Shown here: positions 1 through 9,639 of the stretch, one piece after another
How positions within the stretch are numbered: position 1 is the first letter of the stretch
How the letters are laid out: the number at the start of each line of letters is the position of its first letter
Source: Oasisia sp. SBJ-2009
Lineage: Eukaryota > Annelida > Polychaeta > Sabellida > Siboglinidae
Direction: 5' to 3'
NCBI GenBank assembly: GCA_964017155.1
Contig: OZ024861.1
Coordinates: forward strand, 24,672,713-24,736,712
Length of the DNA: 64,000 bases
Notes under the pieces: generated by a model
Seen by the model: only the letters and a program-made list of their open reading frames with translations
Database searches by the model: none
Told to the model about the DNA's origin: nothing
Translations under genes and position numbers: made by a program

Positions 1-1150
1 TTGTAAAAATATCAAATAACGTTTGAAATATCGTATTTATAATATTATAACAGAAACTTCAAAACAAATATGATTAAGTATTATTATGAACACAGTTTTG
101 GTTTCAATGGAAACGGTGGCAATATTGGCTTTAAAAAATTCAACATTTTGTTCTCGTGGATTCCATGTGATATGGATTTTCAAAATAATCATAGTGATAG
201 TAAGTATATGACAAATAATATTATGTATGTGTATCATGGCAGAAGGAAATTTGAATCAAAACAAAAACAATTTATTTAAAAATAAAATTCGTTGGATGTC
301 TAATCGTCCAGTAATCGAACTCGTCACTGTCGCCAGAAAATGCAGAACTTGCAGCAGACGTCATATCAGTTTTTCGTTTGAAAGATAATGTGGAAACATT
401 CAGACAGTGTACTGTCAGCAGCGCTGTGCCGATCACTGACACTGGCGGGAGTGACGGTGACGGCGCCAGGTTGCAAGCGCAGCAAGTCGCCGGTGACGGT
501 TCCTAAATTATCTGCTACAACACTCGCCTTCTGCGCTGCCTGTAACTCACAGGCACGAGAACACCTCCCTGTGTTATTCACATGCTTTGTCCACTAATTT
601 TTGCCACGGCACTTCGGCATTGCAACGGTCCACAATAGCTGTGAAACTCACAATGAGTTGTCATTTGGCCAGGACGCCATGCTTAAAAAGTGGTTTTCCA
701 CCGGGGAACGGCAATGCGCACGCGTAGTCCGTAACTTCCGTGGCTCTCAGTCAATCACCGCCCGCGTTAGTTCAATTTTGCATTTTGTTATGCCGTTACC
801 ACTGTCACGTAGAAGCTTATTGGCTTAAAGCAGAGGGGATTTCCCAAGTTTGCACTAACCCCGTGAATAGACAAGATAATCCCCTAATCAACAGTATCCA
901 ACATGGCAGCCTTCACCGGAGGATAATTGCCGTAACTAAGGCGATAAACTTGCATAATTTCTGCTAATTGTACCAATACAAAGGAAAAAACATTAACACA
1001 GATCATCAATAAAGTCATTATTATTAACATATACAACAAGATTTTTGTAAATAAATGTACTGAATCTGAAAGAAATATGAACATAGTAATGGAAAATTGC
1101 GAAAATAAAATTTGTCAAAAAACAAATGCAATTGATATTTCCAAGTAGCT
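1..1150. other. Unassigned sequence, no gene recognised
   Basis: I see no recognisable domain here. Short frames exist on both strands between about 290 and 970, and the part around 420-560 is GC-richer than its surroundings. None has a family signature, and none can be joined to a neighbour by convincing splice sites. Confidence 0.4.
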
Positions 1151-1260
1151 TGTTAATATCACAATAACTTGTTAGATCACATCCACATTCTAATTCACAG
1201 ACTCGCATACATCTCCAGCCAGCATACACGCACACATCACATACCACACTCACCATACAC
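1151..1260 (+). repeat. Dispersed repeat, copy 1 (related to 2470-2590)
   Basis: The stretch running from a TTAATATCACAATA-type motif through CACATCCACA, TCACAGACT and ACATCTCCAGCC recurs with few changes at about 2470-2590. Both copies lead into CA-rich sequence, so this is a short direct duplication or a dispersed repeat associated with the CA microsatellites. No coding signal is seen. Confidence 0.6.
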
Positions 1261-1304
1261 ACATGATGGTTATATACATCATAACGAGCACCATGTAGTA
1301 AATA

Positions 1305-1412
1305 TACCATAAATGCTTTGTCGTTTCGCTGCACATTGATGATTTTACATTTATTGCGCATGCGCAGAAACGTCAATCGGAACGTTTATAACGCCCGAAA
1401 CATGTAACCGCT
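1305..1412 (+). repeat. Solo arm of a foldback element
   Basis: This stretch contains AATGCTTTGTCGTTTCGCTG, then TTTACATTTATTGCGCATGC, then a CGGAACGTTT block. The same sequence forms the right arm of the foldback element at 8858-8969 and, inverted, its left arm at 8511-8630. It is therefore a separate single-arm copy of the same repeat family. No target duplication was seen. Confidence 0.6.
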
Positions 1413-1690
1413 ACACCGCACCCCGGCATGATGCTTATTTACTAAAGTAAGATCAAGTTGCGCGCTGTGGCCAGCTAAGCAATCTATCTAGTCGATTTTC
1501 TAATGGGTGGTCGGAACTTCATATCGCGAGTTAATTGTCTAGCTAGTCCTATTTAGCGTCTTTTAAGAGAGAGGAGTGTTGAGTAAGGCTATATATAATG
1601 CCTCGCAATTTTCCTGAACTGAAACGTGGGGGGACAATTCCTATGCTGTCCCCCCAACCTGAAAAGTAGGGGGGCCCACCGATCGACGTC

Positions 1691-1692
<2 letters not shown>

Positions 1693-1783
<91 letters not shown>
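1693..1783. repeat. AC/CGCA microsatellite
   Basis: An (AC)n tract is interrupted by five CGCA-type units and then resumes as (AC)n. The open frames reported through it (runs of C and V) are artefacts of the repeat. Confidence 0.9.
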
Positions 1784-1784
<1 letters not shown>

Positions 1785-2113
1785 TAGATAACTAGTGGCG
1801 TTCAATATTTAAAAGTATTTCAGAAGGCTATACGTAGAGTTCAGTCTGCAGCATTTCACGTTTTTCTACATCATATATATATATATATCCCCTAATGTAT
1901 CTATCTCTTCTCTCTTCTCTTTCTGTCTCCCAACCATTTTCTATTTCCCTTCCCTCCCTTTGTCGTACCTACCTCCGTCCCTCCGCCATCCTTCCCTCCA
2001 ATGTTGACGTATAGAGAGTGGCGACGGAGAAAGTGGAGGTGACGATAGTGACGACAAACATAAAAGCCCGGTTGGACCAGGACTGTTTCCCCTAACATAA
2101 ATACCTACCTGTG

Positions 2114-2308
<195 letters not shown>

Positions 2309-2469
2309 GCGGTACCACCTACAAGTGCACGTGCATAGCAGGATATTATAGGGCGCAACTGTGGTGGTAAGTGATCTGTCTCTACTGTGGATTATTCTCT
2401 ATTGTTACTCTTCCTTAACGTCACACTAGTTAATTTTCTATATTGGTATGTCTTTGTCTCTCTCAAACA

Positions 2470-2590
2470 ATAACCAGTTTAATATCACAATATCTGGTTA
2501 GCTCACATCCACACTCTAACTCACAGACTGGGAGAATGCACATACATCTCCAGCCAACGCACACATCACACATCACACGCACACATCACA
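2470..2590 (+). repeat. Dispersed repeat, copy 2 (related to 1151-1260)
   Basis: This is the second copy of the repeat described at 1151. It lies directly before the CA tract that precedes the EGF exon, so it is intronic or 5'-flanking sequence relative to that exon. Confidence 0.6.
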
Positions 2591-2624
2591 CACACAAACA
2601 CACACGCAAACACACACGCAAACA

Positions 2625-2698
<74 letters not shown>
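2560..2698. repeat. CA microsatellite
   Basis: A (CA)n tract with some ACGCAAAC variants at the start. It ends about 25 bp before the 3' splice site of the EGF exon at 2724. Confidence 0.9.
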
Positions 2699-2699
<1 letters not shown>

Positions 2700-2723
2700 A
2701 TGTTATATTTACTGTTTTTGCAG

Positions 2724-2834
2724 GTATTACCGGATGCCAATCAAATCCATGCAAACATGGTGGAACTTGCTCAGAGAGTGGTGCAGGCTACAAGTGCACT
2801 TGCACCAAAGAATATGGATATGCAAATTGTGATG
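2724..2834 (+). CDS. EGF-like domain exon (partial gene)
   Basis: This is a single internal exon encoding one EGF-like module. A pyrimidine-rich tract ending TTTTTGCAG precedes it and a GTTTGT donor follows it. It translates as a 37-residue stretch with six cysteines in EGF spacing: CQSNPC, then KHGGTC, then GYKCTC, then a last Cys in YANCD. The exon is 111 nt and flanked by phase-1 introns on both sides, the usual arrangement for shuffled extracellular EGF modules. It lacks the DxDE calcium-binding start, so it is a plain EGF domain. The parent protein is probably secreted or membrane-bound, with repeated EGF modules; the next one is at 3319. No start, stop or other domain of the parent gene can be placed in the window, so the gene cannot be named. 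Confidence 0.78.
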
Positions 2835-3059
2835 GTTTGTATTGTACACATCTTGCTGGTTCATTGCATGTACAGTGCTCCTCTATAACGTCTAAAATGC
2901 ACACGGAAGTGTTAGTGATAATAATGCATGAGTTCGATCAACGATATGGAGTATCATATTTTGTAATATGCCTTAGGAGATTTACCATACATCGTAATAT
3001 GCATAACTGTTAACACGAAACAAATAAACACTTTAATGGCGTATCGTCGCGAAATATGC

Positions 3060-3060
<1 letters not shown>

Positions 3061-3115
<55 letters not shown>

Positions 3116-3194
3116 ACACACACACACACACGCACACACGCACACACGCACACACGCACACACGCACGCACACACGCACACACACACACACACA
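3061..3194. repeat. CT then CA/CGCA microsatellite
   Basis: A (CT)n tract of about 50 bp is followed by (CA)n with regular CGCA interruptions. It occupies the intron between the two EGF exons. Confidence 0.9.
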
Positions 3195-3197
3195 CTC

Positions 3198-3252
3198 ATC
3201 ATGTTATATGTACTGTTCTTGCAGTTGTTAGCGTATGCAAATCAAATCTATT
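3198..3252 (+). pseudogene. Decayed duplicate of the EGF exon 5' edge
   Basis: After the microsatellite comes ATGTTATATGTACTGTTCTTGCAG, then a stretch resembling the start of the exon at 2724 (GCAAATCAAATC against GCCAATCAAATC). The matching part at 2698-2750 also follows a CA tract. Similarity is lost before the second cysteine and the frame does not continue. It is best read as a broken duplicate of the acceptor and first codons of the EGF exon, copied together with its microsatellite. Confidence 0.55.
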
Positions 3253-3318
3253 CCGTTATCTAACGATAACATGTTTGTATTGTGAGTTGTTTACAAGGAA
3301 ACATTGTTCTGACTTCAG

Positions 3319-3425
3319 ATATTGACGAGTGCCGAACGATCCATCCCTGCCCGCGCTGGTGTCAGAACACAATAGGAAGCTATCGTTGTTCCTGCGTACA
3401 GAGCGATGATCCATGTTATCTAACA
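3319..3425 (+). CDS. Calcium-binding EGF-like domain exon (partial gene)
   Basis: This exon encodes a second EGF module, of the calcium-binding type. It follows a CTGACTTCAG acceptor in phase 1, so the aspartate codon is completed across the splice. It begins DIDEC and continues with HPC, RWC, then NTIGSYRCSC and DDPC, giving six cysteines, the N-terminal D/E motif, and the Asn and aromatic residue of cbEGF domains. The phase matches the exon at 2724. The 3' end is less certain: a weak GTAGGA donor falls after 3425, whereas reading on gives a TGA stop at 3432-3434. The latter would make this a terminal exon cut off directly after the EGF module. Both exons probably belong to one gene of EGF-repeat type. 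Confidence 0.7.
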
Positions 3426-3908
3426 GTAGGATGAAATCACTTCCCATACTTTCAGGTACATGTATGTCAGTTTTTCTCTTTGCCCACTTGCTGTCTTTCT
3501 AGATAATACCTAACATTCTGTATCTCAACAGAATTGCCCACTCCCCTCGTTTCGACGGGTTTTCGCGTGATCCAGCCAAAGTTGCTAACGGCACCGTTCA
3601 GCTGGTTTTGACAACTTGATCAGCCGTCAATTTTTCTTTTGTCCAATTTGAGGTCTGTTTGGTACGGTACACTCAAAACATTTTGTTCAGGTGGACTTTT
3701 TTTTGCAAGGTGGTATTTCTAAACGTCTAAACAATTACGACAGGGATATTCGCGAAAATGTATCGTATATTTAAAAAATGGGTTTTAAAGTTGCGCAAGC
3801 GGTTACGTAAAATATGTGTGTATGTGTTTATACCGCTGAAGATTTAACTTCTGTTATTTTGGCGGTAACGGTCGCCAAAATGTATTTATAAATAGTGTAT
3901 GATCGGTG

Positions 3909-3910
<2 letters not shown>

Positions 3911-3966
<56 letters not shown>

Positions 3967-4000
3967 ATAATATATATATGTATATATATATATGTATATT
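3911..4000. repeat. AT microsatellite
   Basis: A long (TA)n tract with TAATAATAA and TATATG variants. No other content. Confidence 0.9.
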
Positions 4001-4673
4001 GAGAGAGAGATTTGAGAAATTTCGTTCACCCTATATCGCCTGCTCCTTCCAACCCGGACTTGCCAGCGGGGAAGGGTAGTCCAATAACACACGCATACAA
4101 AGTCATGGCCGCCAGTCCCCAAATATCCCATTTTTACTGATATTCATTTCGGCCGTCTTTAAAGATGGCAATTGTCGCCACATCGCAAAAACTACGTCAC
4201 CTAGAGCAATTATGTTTACGTTGTTGGATAGCGTGTTGGATAGCGACATCAAAGGTGGTATTTGTGACCTTCAAAAAAAAAAAAATCGCGCCAGTTTTAA
4301 AGATGGTGTCTGTCAAATCCTAGTATTTTGTATCTTAAGAAATACACTATTTAGATCCTTCTATCACCGCATCTTAAGTGCTTCATATCGTCGAAGGGTG
4401 TACTTGATGTATAGTGGAGATCTATTTGACCCACTCTTGACATTAGCTATACTTTTGAGACGAGATCAAAGCCGCACATGATATGTTACCCATTATCGCT
4501 CAGTAAACATGAAATCATGGTAATACCAGTAATCGATGTGTCATCTGTATTTAACAAAATGTAATGCCAATTCATATATGTTTGAAAATTGTCATCACCA
4601 GAACACGTTACAGATGGAAAGATGCATATGAAAAACATGTTTTTATAGCCTGCGACCCTCAGGCCAGGACTAC

Positions 4674-4853
4674 CATCGATCTATTTAGATGATCAGTTAT
4701 TGAGCATTCAAATACGTTTTAAACATATGTGATAATTGCCCTTAGTAAGCCTGTGATATATCCCCACTCTCATATCTGAAACTCTCCATGGCCAGGATCC
4801 ATGTTTATCTGGACTACGTTGATTGCACCGTATGTGGGAGTGATACGGTTTGA
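4674..4853 (-). pseudogene. Broken copy of the exon at 7238-7402
   Basis: This is the copy-1 counterpart of the phase-0 exon at 7238-7402. The acceptor (CCGTTTTAG) and the start of the frame, including TYGAINVVQ and MDPGHGEF, are kept. A TGA follows directly after and the rest is out of frame. If copy 2 is a working exon, this one is a pseudo-exon. Confidence 0.5.
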
Positions 4854-4997
4854 CTAAAACGGAAAAGAGTGAGGGATACGTTCACACTTTGTTATCACGA
4901 AAGTGCAGCGAATTTACTGGATAACATTATATCTAAAAAGATTATCTATTTCCTAGATGCGCAGACTTGAGTACGCATGAAAGTGTATTTGCTGCTG

Positions 4998-4998
<1 letters not shown>

Positions 4999-5052
<54 letters not shown>
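4999..5052. repeat. AT microsatellite
   Basis: A pure (AT)n tract inside copy 1 of the duplication. Copy 2 has a different AT tract, at about 7743-7780. Confidence 0.9.
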
Positions 5053-5054
<2 letters not shown>

Positions 5055-5394
5055 CTTAAATAACTTCGTCGTAAGCAGCCACGCCACCTACATACTAGTC
5101 AGTGATACAATATCAGCAAGCGAGTCCATCGGATAACAGTCAGTAATACCATATTTTATACATCTTTTTATTTAATTATTTGCAAGGGAAATCACACACA
5201 CTTTTCAAAGACATTTGGGTGATTAGTAACACAAAATAACAGAGACATCTTCAGGTCGCGATCACTACTTAATCGGTTGTTGAATGTGTAGATAAATATA
5301 ATAGTATTAACAATTATAACCGAAGATTCCGATCGAACCTTTTATAACAAAATATTCCTGCTATTACTTTATATTTTAAATAAATGTTTCGATG

Positions 5395-5616
5395 CTATTC
5401 TTTAAACTTCCTTCCCGCTATATAAAATATAGTAATTATTACTTCGTACTGTTGTTGCTCGTTCTTCACTATTTTCTGACTCGCTGCTTCAGACACGTCC
5501 ATTTCGCCAAAAGCACCAAGAGATGTAATGATATCTGCCCGGCCATCGAGATTCATCGTTACAAAAGCATCTGCGTCGACATCGTCAAAGACCCACCATA
5601 TTTCAGTGCTTGCCGT
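5395..5616 (-). CDS. Exon-like open frame, unknown protein
   Basis: A minus-strand frame of 73 codons runs between an upstream TAG and a downstream TAG. It includes VFDDVDADAFVTMNLDGRAD followed by a stretch ending EMDVSEAASQKIV. Its counterpart in copy 2 (about 8100-8222) keeps GRAGIVTSL and EMDV..SEAANQKIV, with a 6-nt in-frame insertion and mostly conservative changes, which favours coding history on this strand. I do not recognise the family. Exon limits are not clear: no strong acceptor was found, and the C-terminal part past QQQ may be intron read-through. It lies upstream, in minus-strand order, of the exon-like piece at 4674-4853. Confidence 0.4.
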   Translation of the reverse strand, partial: TASTEIWWVFDDVDADAFVTMNLDGRADIITSLGAFGEMDVSEAASQKIVKNEQQQYEVIITIFYIAGRKFKE

Positions 5617-6391
5617 CTATACAGTTTTGCATGCTGGGTTAATCGTTGACTTGCTGACAGCACATTAGGGAGAATATAAATCTAAACATTCGATTCGATG
5701 AATTAGTATGGGAATTATGTCGTTGCTTCTCGGCGAAAACATCTTGCTGATGGAGTTATCACTCACTAGATGCGAAAACCACTCGAAATTATCGTGTGCA
5801 TAGTTCTTTGTTTATATACCTACTTTCACTACATTTGAATGTATGGTGTTTACTAATAAACTTGTGTTGAACCTTTAAAGAATAGTCCTGGCTCTGCCCT
5901 ATATACCCGTAGACATTTCATACTTAAGAAAGTTTGACTGTTGATTTGAATAATATATACATATGGCATTAACATTCTACTAGGTGGAATTTTCATAAAC
6001 TGGGCATAAGGTGGCGATGCCCATTTTTCAAAATGGCTGCCATATTTAATATCCCCATACCTTAATAAATACGTCATGCAGAGCAATAATTGTGGTATAC
6101 GTATGCATGTTTCAGGGGACTGGAATTTTAAATATCCAATGTTTTACTTCTCTGACATTCATGTCGGCCATCTTTAAAGTTGGCGGTCGTCAATACAATT
6201 GTCACCATATCGAAACATCTACATCACCTAGAGCAATTAGATTTAAGTTGTTGGATAGCAATATCAAAGGTTTTTATTTACCTCTAACATCATACAAGTC
6301 TGCGGCAGTTTTAAAGATGTCGTCTGTCAAAGCCTATTATTTCGAATCTTAAGAAATACACTATTTAGATCCTTCTGTCACGGCATGTTAA

Positions 6392-6929
6392 AGGGATACT
6401 CCAATGAATAAGAGTTTCACACAATTTACTCACATATGTATAATATATTGGTTGTGCATAGTAATTCTACACAAAGATCATTAATAAATAATAATTTTTT
6501 TAGTATAATTGTGCCAGAAACACTCCACGTTGGAATCGGGGCGCTGCCATCTTGAGACTTATGCGCCAGTGACGTAAACCGCTTACGTCAATGGCGCAAG
6601 CACGTTCGAACATCCTATGTCTGTCCAATGGTATTTAATGTATCCAGTACGTCGCGGATTGCTTACGTCACAATCACAATTATTAGCGAAGATTCCGCCA
6701 ATCATTGCCTTTTCAACAATGCGCCAGTCACGCAAACGATATGGCTTACGTCACTGGCGCATAAGTCTCAAGATGGCAGCGCCCTGAATCTAAGATCGCA
6801 TGTTTTTGGTACCATGAAACTAGAACTAACTGTTTATTAACGAACGTTTTGCACATTTAATAGGCACAACCAATAAAGTATACATATGTAATTTAATACT
6901 GTGAACCACTCACTGACTGGAGTATCCCT
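6392..6929. mobile_element. MITE with TTAA target duplication (Kolobok/T2-like)
   Basis: The 538-bp element begins AGGGATACTCC and ends GGAGTATCCCT. It is flanked on both sides by TTAA (6388-6391 and 6930-6933). The terminal repeats continue imperfectly for roughly 80 bp; both sides share ACATATGTATA and TATTGGTTGTG. A nearly perfect internal inverted repeat joins about 6541-6577 to 6746-6783 and contains a YY1-like AAGATGGC block. The paralogous segment at about 4374 has a single TTAA with the same flanks and no element, which is an empty site. The TTAAAGGRR end signature matches the T2-MITE group known from Xenopus, which is mobilised by Kolobok-type transposases. It has no coding capacity. 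Confidence 0.88.
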
Positions 6930-7237
6930 TTAAGTTCATATAGTCGAATGGTGTAGCTGAGGTGGAGATACCTATTTGACCCATTGTTGACATTAGTTAT
7001 ACGTTTGAGACAAGTTCAACGCCATACTTGTTATGTTCCCCATTATCGCTCAGTGTATACATGAAATAAGACTATTAATCGATGTATCATCTGTATTTAA
7101 CCAAATTGAATGCCAATATCAGATTGATTTAATTCATATATGTTTGAAACTTGTCATCACCAGAACAAGTTACAGATGGAAAGATGCATTTGAAAAACAT
7201 GTTTTTTTATAGCCTGCGACCCTCAGGCCAGGACTAC

Positions 7238-7402
7238 CTTCGATGTATTTAGATTATCAGGTATTGAGCAGTCAAATATGTGATAATTGCCCTTAGCAAG
7301 CACGTGATATGCCCACTCTCGTATATCAAACTCTCCATGACCAGGATCCATGTGCATCTGGACTACGTTGATGGCACCGTATGTGGGAGTGATAGGGTTT
7401 GA
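7238..7402 (-). CDS. Phase-0 internal exon, unknown protein
   Basis: On the minus strand, CTTTTCCTTTTTAG provides a strong acceptor, and GTAGTC after AAG at 7238 is a donor. Between them are exactly 55 open codons in phase 0 at both ends. The peptide includes TPTYGAINVVQMHMDPGHGE, then FDIREWAYHVLAKGNYHIFD, and ends NLNTSK. I do not recognise the family; the composition is that of a soluble protein with no membrane segment. The duplicated copy at 4674-4853 is broken. The frame at 8100-8222 lies upstream on the same strand, so both may be parts of one gene. No start codon, promoter or terminal exon was found. Confidence 0.55.
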
Positions 7403-7662
7403 CTAAAAAGGAAAAGAGTGAGGGATACGTTCACACTGTGTAATCACAAAAGTGCAATGAAAAGAGACGTTTATAGGACATGTATGGTGATAGGATTCAG
7501 CTGTCCTGGTTTTCGAGTCAATACACCCATGAGATGTGCTATTCATCAGAAATTAGCTTAAAATGTTGCACCAAAGATGACAGAAAGGAATGTTGTTAAG
7601 TCGTGTATGGAGATTCTCAGACGTTGAAAAGCGGCAGCATGCTGATGCCTCCGCCCGTCTGG

Positions 7663-7720
7663 ACACTACGGCTTCACAATGATGATGATGATATATATCA
7701 TCATTGTGAAGCCATAGTGT
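7663..7720. repeat. Inverted repeat (hairpin)
   Basis: ACACTACGGCTTCACAATGA pairs with TCATTGTGAAGCCATAGTGT across an ATGATG/ATATAT centre. Arms are about 25 bp with one or two mismatches. It is followed by (GTAT)n and (TA)n tracts and lies inside the part of duplication copy 2 that has no match in copy 1, so it may be a small insertion. Confidence 0.7.
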
Positions 7721-7737
7721 GTATGTATGTATGTATG

Positions 7738-7782
<45 letters not shown>
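7721..7782. repeat. GTAT and AT microsatellite
   Basis: A few GTAT units pass into a (TA)n tract of about 40 bp. Confidence 0.9.
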
Positions 7783-7784
<2 letters not shown>

Positions 7785-8099
7785 ATTTATATATAAACAA
7801 ACTGATCACTATAATTTCATAAATACCTTCGTCGAAAGCAGCCACACCACCTACACATTAGTCACTTATTAAAATGTCAACAAGCGATTCCAGCCGATAG
7901 CAGGGACCAGTCAGGAACACCATATTTTATGCATCCTTAATATTTAATTATTTGCAAGGATGTTGCGGGAAATCACACACAATTTTCAAATACATTTGGG
8001 AGATTCTTTATTGACAAATATACCCGATTATTCCTATTACTTTATATGTTTAAATACATGTATCGGTGTTATTCTTCAAACTTCCTTCCCGTTATATTA

Positions 8100-8222
8100 T
8101 TACTTCGTAGATGGTAATTGCTGTTCCTCGTTATTGACTATTTTCTGATTCGCTGCTTCAGACATAATCACGTCCATTTCGTCAATAGCGCAAAGAGATG
8201 TAACGATACCTGCCCGACCACA
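8100..8222 (-). CDS. Exon-like open frame, counterpart of 5395-5616
   Basis: The minus strand reads LCGRAGIVTSL, then AIDEMDVIMSEAANQKIVNN, then EEQQ, and stops at TAA (8100-8102). The alignment with 5395-5616 is in frame, including an insertion of exactly two codons (IM) after EMDV. The similarity fades upstream of the LCGRA block, where an AT-rich stretch replaces the VFDDVDADAF sequence. Exon limits are undefined, and this may be a decayed copy. Confidence 0.38.
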   Translation of the reverse strand, partial: CGRAGIVTSLCAIDEMDVIMSEAANQKIVNNEEQQLPSTK

Positions 8223-8510
8223 TAGATACTTATTTTTATTGTTATTATTATTAAGACAATAAGTTTTATTATGAGCTATATGGCAATGTAAAATTGTAGT
8301 ACCCGGGTCTATATCTATTGCGTTTTATCCCTTCACCTTCATCACACCCCTTTGCTTCATGCCTGGACTACTAGACTATTCGAATAAGCTATAGCTGCTC
8401 GCTGGCTGAAACCGAGCAGTATCTAAGAGTAAGTTTGGATTAGACGTCCATCCTAGCAAGCAACGGGTCGTTGCGCTACGTTAAGTACTACACGTAGCGT
8501 TACGAAGAGA

Positions 8511-8969
8511 CGTTGTAGCGCTCACATTTTTCCGGCGTTAAAAACGTTCCGATTGACGTTTCTGCGCATGCGCGATAAATGTAAAATCAATTATGTGCAG
8601 CGAAAGGACAAAGCATGTATGGTATAAATACGTTAGGATATATATAACCTCTCTGCAAAGTTATTTATCGCAAATTAACACGAGGCAAACAAGTTTTGAA
8701 GCATATTTTGATAGCAAGCGTAAATCACGTGATTGTAGTGCGCCATAATCCGTGACAGTGATTTATAAAAAACGTTTTATTTTATTGCATTGAACGACAT
8801 TTTAAGAAACTTTTTCTCGGTAATCATCACAGGAGAGTTAACGAACAGCTCGTGGCATTTATACCAAAAATGCTTTGTTGTTTCGCTGGAAATTGGTGAG
8901 TTTACATTTATTGCGCATGCGCAGATTGGAACGTTTTTAACGACCGGAAAAATGTAAGCGCGACAACGT
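8511..8969. mobile_element. Foldback element
   Basis: The left arm (8511-8630) and right arm (8858-8969) are inverted copies. Both contain the GCGCATGCGC core, TTACATTTAT (as its complement on the left), an AACGTT block and a CGACAACG/CGTTGTAGCG end. The central 230 bp includes a GCGCCATAATCCGTGACAGTG stretch related to about 10120-10140. A third, single arm lies at 1305-1412. No transposase is encoded and no target duplication was established. Confidence 0.7.
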
Positions 8970-9210
8970 AACAGAGCCTTTGATACATAGAGTTTGGCCA
9001 ATTGAAAAATTGGACGCCATTGTCAGTCTCAGCACCTGATACCCACATGACGTATTAAAAATGTTATGCCTTGGCCTTGACCTTGTTGTTCTGCTTGGAT
9101 TGGAGATGCTTTATAATGTGTAATAAATGCACACATGGATATGATGTGATATTGGATGGTTGTGCTTCATGCTGAGAAACATTCGTAGGTAGTTTATGGA
9201 AGTTTAATTA

Positions 9211-9631
9211 GGCACTTATGTACAAGTCGGACCCACCTCAATTTTGCCATTATAACTGTATTTTTGCCAACATTTGATACTTGATTGTGTTAATTCAATC
9301 AATTATAATCATCTTGCGCATATTTATGTTTTATAAACAGCGCGTCTTAGCAGACTTTTGAGGTCGAAAAGACAGCGCGGTCGGCGTAAACAAACTGTTT
9401 ATCACTCATTTCATGTGCACAGCGCAGTAACATGCACCGCTGCGCTTGCGACTGGCACAAATCGTGCTGTCTTTTCGACCTCAAAAGTATGCCAAGACGC
9501 GCTGTTTATAAAACATAAATATGCGCAAGATGATTATAATTGATTGAATTAACAATATCAAGTATCAAATGTTGGCAAAAATACAGTTATAACGGCAAAA
9601 TTGAGGTGGGTCCGACTTGTACATAAGTGCC
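9211..9631. mobile_element. 421-bp foldback MITE with 8-bp target duplication
   Basis: It begins GGCACTTATGTACAAGTCGG and ends with the inverse complement. Arms of about 175 bp on each side are almost perfectly complementary and share GGACCCACCTCAATTTTGCC, ATAAACAGCGCG and AGGTCGAAAAGACAG. The unpaired centre is about 75 bp. It is flanked by the 8-bp repeat TTTAATTA at 9203-9210 and 9632-9639. An 8-bp target duplication is typical of hAT, P and a few other DNA transposon superfamilies; the ends do not let me choose. The open frame read through its right half (9358-9543) is a product of the palindrome, not a gene. Confidence 0.88.
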
Positions 9632-9639
9632 TTTAATTA

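Larger units (their letters stand above)
4135..5560. repeat. Direct duplication, copy 1
   Basis: This stretch aligns with about 6148-8228 over most of its length. Shared landmarks, in order, are CACCTAGAGCAATTA, TTGTTGGATAGC, TTGACATTAG, CCCATTATCGCTCAGT, GCCTGCGACCCTCAGGCCAG, CCAGGATCCATGT, GCAGCCAC.CCACCTAC and CCATATTTTAT. Copy 1 has an AT microsatellite at 4999-5052 and lacks the MITE found in copy 2. The copies are diverged by substitutions and small indels, so the duplication is not recent. It carries exon-like sequence of a minus-strand gene, better preserved in copy 2 for one exon and in copy 1 for another. Confidence 0.8.
6148..8228. repeat. Direct duplication, copy 2, with nested insertions
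   Basis: This is the second copy of the segment at 4135-5560. It is longer because it contains a 538-bp TTAA-flanked MITE (6392-6929) and an unrelated block at about 7450-7790 with a hairpin and AT repeats. Collinearity is otherwise kept to the GCCCGACCA landmark near 8220. Confidence 0.8.

Noticed and set aside
388..597. GC-richer block with overlapping frames on both strands, and a minus frame starting MTSAASSAF just to the left
   Set aside because: No domain, no supporting splice sites and no continuation; a possible first exon cannot be shown.
9358..9543. 61-codon plus-strand frame
   Set aside because: It lies inside the foldback element, mostly in its right arm and loop; openness follows from the palindrome.
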